Shown: in pieces, positions 15,657-17,429 of the stretch
Position numbering within the stretch: the first letter of the stretch is position 1
Layout: each line of letters starts with the position of its first letter
Origin: JAHJDO01 sp030671985 [NCBI: bacterium]
Lineage (GTDB): Bacteria; JAHJDO01
DNA: 17,429 nucleotides
Direction: 5' to 3'
NCBI GenBank assembly: GCA_030671985.1
Contig: DAOVHI010000009.1
Location: forward strand, 1 to 17,429
Notes under the pieces: generated by a model
Seen by the model: only the letters and a program-made list of their open reading frames with translations
Told to the model about the DNA's origin: nothing
The model's database searches: none
Made by a program: the position numbers and the translations under genes

Positions 15657-16118
15657 TTAACATCCCCTATTTTCGATTATAGTCTTTGCATGATCAAGGA
15701 AATCTCCTACGTCTTCAAATCTCCGATAGACTGAGGCAAATCTTACGTATGCAATTGCGTCCAGATCACGCAGTTTTCCCATAACTAATTCACCTATCTC
15801 TTCCGAAGTAACCTCCTTATTCATATTATTCCAGAGTTTTCTTTCTATGTCATTTACTATTTGTTCCAAAACATCCATACTTACTGGTCTTTTTTCACAG
15901 GCTGTTACAATGCCGCTTAGAAGTTTTTCTCTATCAAATTCTTCCCTGCGATTATCTTTTTTAACAACCATAATAGGAATTAACTCTATTTTTTCATAAG
16001 TAGTAAATCTCTTTGTACATTTCAAGCACTCTCTCCTCCGTCTTATAACATTATTTTCTTTGCTTTCTCTGGAATCAATTACCTTATCTTCCTGATGAGC
16101 ACAGAATGGACACTTCAT
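15657..16118 (-). CDS. nrdR: NrdR, ATP-cone transcriptional repressor of ribonucleotide reductase
   Basis: 153 residues, the standard length. The N-terminal zinc ribbon has C3, C6, C31 and C34 with the usual VIDSRES and RRRREC segments between. The ATP cone (about 49-139) has VVKKDNRREEFDREKL and later RFASVYRRFED. NrdR senses the ATP/dATP balance through the cone and represses nrd genes by binding paired NrdR boxes. Here it directly precedes nrdD in the same transcript, so it probably controls its own operon; candidate boxes lie just upstream. The deaminase gene ends 70 bases before its start. Confidence 0.96.
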   Translation of the reverse strand: MKCPFCAHQEDKVIDSRESKENNVIRRRRECLKCTKRFTTYEKIELIPIMVVKKDNRREEFDREKLLSGIVTACEKRPVSMDVLEQIVNDIERKLWNNMNKEVTSEEIGELVMGKLRDLDAIAYVRFASVYRRFEDVGDFLDHAKTIIENRGC

Positions 16119-16126
16119 TTAAATTA

Positions 16127-16171
16127 ATACCTTATATTGTGCAGAAACAAATGTAACACCCAATATGTAGT
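16127..16171 (-). promoter_or_regulatory. Candidate tandem NrdR boxes
   Basis: Two 16-base sites resemble the NrdR-box consensus ACACwATATwTwGTGT on the minus strand. GCACAATATAAGGTAT at 16142-16127 has about 12 matches. ACTACATATTGGGTGT at 16171-16156 has about 11. They are 13 bases apart, slightly closer than the usual 14-17. The upstream site overlaps the spacer of the candidate promoter, as expected for a repressor. Confidence 0.4.
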
Positions 16172-16178
16172 ATGTCAA
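16150..16178 (-). promoter_or_regulatory. Candidate promoter for nrdR-nrdD
   Basis: On the minus strand TTGACA (16178-16173, perfect) is followed after 17 bases by TACATT (16155-16150, four of six for the -10 box). The start would be near 16143, giving a leader of about 25 bases before nrdR. No clear ribosome binding site is seen in that leader. Confidence 0.42.
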
Positions 16179-16188
16179 GATAAAAAAA

Positions 16189-16680
16189 TTATTCCTCGTA
16201 CTCCGGCTCTTTATCATTTAAGACATCAAGTTTAATGCCAACTTGAGTAAACATTTTTCTGGTTAAACTGGCAGTATGATATTTTTGTTTACACACAACC
16301 CGTTTAATGCCGGCAGCGATTATCATACGAGCACATACTGAGCACGGCTCCATCTTGACGTAAAGGGTAGAACCTTCCAAGGCCACACCTATTCTGGCCG
16401 CATGTACAATAGCATTTTGTTCGGCATGTATAGTGCGGACACAATGATCATGTAATTTCCCCGAATCATCTCCCTCCTCGGTCGACTTAATCATTAAATG
16501 TCCTTTTTCGTCACAATGAGAGAGTCCCGGTGGAGAACCGACATAACCGGTAGAGAGAATATGATTGTTTCTGACGACCACACAACCAGCCCGCCCGCGC
16601 CCACAAGTAGCACGCGAAGCTACCGCCTCCATCATTTTGATAAAATAAGCATCCCAATTTGGCCGCGACCGCTTGCTCAT
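16189..16680 (-). CDS. dCMP deaminase (ComEB-like cytidine/deoxycytidylate deaminase)
   Basis: 163 residues. The zinc site of the deaminase fold is clear: H85-A-E87 (zinc ligand and proton shuttle) and P112-C-S-V-C116. An insert between residues 50 and 80 carries extra Cys and His (C56, H77, C80) that in dCMP deaminases often bind a second zinc. The N-terminal CGRGRAGCVVV matches the usual start of the family. It converts dCMP to dUMP, feeding thymidylate synthesis. AAGGAA lies about eight bases before the ATG. It sits between the LptD-like gene (36 bases upstream) and nrdR, so it groups with other dNTP-supply genes. A deaminase acting on another cytidine compound is less likely. Confidence 0.9.
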   Translation of the reverse strand: MSKRSRPNWDAYFIKMMEAVASRATCGRGRAGCVVVRNNHILSTGYVGSPPGLSHCDEKGHLMIKSTEEGDDSGKLHDHCVRTIHAEQNAIVHAARIGVALEGSTLYVKMEPCSVCARMIIAAGIKRVVCKQKYHTASLTRKMFTQVGIKLDVLNDKEPEYEE

Positions 16681-16716
16681 TAATTCTATTCCTTAGAATG
16701 TAGCTTAGAATATGAC

Positions 16717-17429
16717 TTAGAATCTAGCTGCTGTGCCTTTTATTTTGGTATTGCCATCTCTGTATGCAGACAAGTTAAACGATATGAAAAAACTGGTTTC
16801 ATCCGCGCTATCGGATCTATTCCTTGTACTCACAATAAATTCTACGTCCCAACAGCACATATTATGCCAGATTGAGAACTCCTGTTTCTCCCAGGCAGAT
16901 CTCTCTACGTCATACATATTATACGCTTCAACAGCCCACTTCTTGTTAATTTCCCATCTAGCAGAATTCTCCCACAAATATCTGTCTGTATCATTATTGT
17001 ACCGCACTCCAAATGAAGTGCTCAATTTATCTGTAGGTTTATACTCAATATCTCCACTTATTGAACTTAAATCATCCTTATACATGTCATATCCACTTTC
17101 GATACGCATACCCCATCTATCTGTGAAGTTCACCCTCAAGTCACTGGAAATATCTGAAAAACGATGCGTAGTGTGTATGTTTTGGTCGTACCTGGTTCCA
17201 ACATTCCAGTACAATATCTCTTTCTTAGTATAACTCGTTGTTTTAATTAGTTTACTGTCTTTCCCCCTTGTTATATCTTCATGTTTTTTCTTAATGTGTA
17301 TTCTGTTTATCAATGAAAAGTCAAAATAATCCAGATCTGCCAGTTTATCAAGTTCATCAAAATAGTAGAGATCATTCTGCTGCATTTGCGGAGAAGGTCT
17401 ATAGTGATAGCTTGCGATCGGCTCAAATA
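16717..17429 (-). CDS. LptD-like outer-membrane barrel protein, C-terminal part (N-terminus beyond window)
   Basis: The frame is open to the right edge of the window, so the gene starts outside; about 237 residues are visible. The segment EPIASYHYRPSPQ followed by FDELDKLA is like the region of LptD (LPS-assembly protein) where a strand pair leads into the last part of the barrel. The rest is a run of alternating polar and aromatic strands (for example SFGVRYNNDT, RWEINKKWAVEAYNMYD) joined by short turns, ending in ISFNLSAYRDG and a short basic tail. This is typical of an outer-membrane beta-barrel. LptD inserts lipopolysaccharide into the outer membrane. The similarity is from pattern memory only, and another large barrel is possible. 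Two Cys occur together (near MCCWD), unusual for a barrel strand. Confidence 0.6.
   Translation of the reverse strand, partial: FEPIASYHYRPSPQMQQNDLYYFDELDKLADLDYFDFSLINRIHIKKKHEDITRGKDSKLIKTTSYTKKEILYWNVGTRYDQNIHTTHRFSDISSDLRVNFTDRWGMRIESGYDMYKDDLSSISGDIEYKPTDKLSTSFGVRYNNDTDRYLWENSARWEINKKWAVEAYNMYDVERSAWEKQEFSIWHNMCCWDVEFIVSTRNRSDSADETSFFISFNLSAYRDGNTKIKGTAARF

Noticed and set aside
16733-17233. Plus-strand open frame of 166 codons opposite the barrel gene
   Set aside because: It is rich in Ser/Leu as expected from the complement of barrel coding sequence, and the minus strand shows the coherent protein.

Overview
The window is AT-rich, densely coded DNA with no intergenic gap over about 260 bases. 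It looks like the chromosome of a Gram-negative, anaerobic bacterium. The outer-membrane evidence is a Tol envelope operon and the end of an LptD-like barrel gene. The anaerobe evidence is a class III (oxygen-sensitive, glycyl-radical) ribonucleotide reductase. Many reading frames are rich in AGA and ATA codons. The gene mix would fit an uncultured candidate lineage (PVC/Omnitrophota-like), but nothing here fixes the phylum, so that is only a guess. There are no phage genes, insertion sequences, CRISPR arrays or rRNA.

Region 1 (1-6435, minus strand) is a tightly packed operon in the order tolQ, tolR, tolA/tonB-like, tolB, D-alanyl-D-alanine carboxypeptidase, M16 zinc peptidase. The last gene runs off the left edge. 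The first five genes overlap by 4 bases or lie 2 bases apart. TolQ/TolR form the proton-driven motor, the TolA-like protein spans the periplasm and TolB is the periplasmic propeller. No pal gene follows tolB; the operon continues into peptidoglycan and protein hydrolases. The carboxypeptidase has Cys in place of the Asn of its SxN motif.

Region 2 (6436-6691) is a divergent regulatory gap with candidate promoters both ways and two inverted repeats.

Region 3 (6692-11284, plus strand) is a four-gene metabolic cassette: two Gfo/Idh/MocA oxidoreductases, a medium-chain dehydrogenase without the usual zinc ligands, and an enolase-superfamily enzyme with a muconate-lactonizing-type active site. Together they suggest redox plus proton-abstraction chemistry on a sugar, cyclitol or sugar acid, but the substrate cannot be read from the sequence. 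The first gene has very different arginine codon use from the second. Just after it sits an in-frame stretch resembling the C-terminal tail of another Gfo/Idh protein, which suggests a gene replacement.

Region 4 (11289-11839, minus) holds a small DUF4870-type membrane protein and a tRNA-Pro(UGG) with encoded CCA, each with a good sigma70-type promoter.

Region 5 (11888-17429, minus) runs, in transcription order, from an LptD-like barrel C-terminus through dCMP deaminase, nrdR, nrdD and a glutaredoxin-like protein to a third Gfo/Idh/MocA oxidoreductase. The middle four form a deoxynucleotide-supply group: the deaminase feeds dUMP/dTTP synthesis, NrdR represses the reductase, NrdD makes dNTPs and the redoxin may supply its electrons. 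Candidate NrdR boxes lie just upstream of nrdR. The activase gene nrdG is not in the window.
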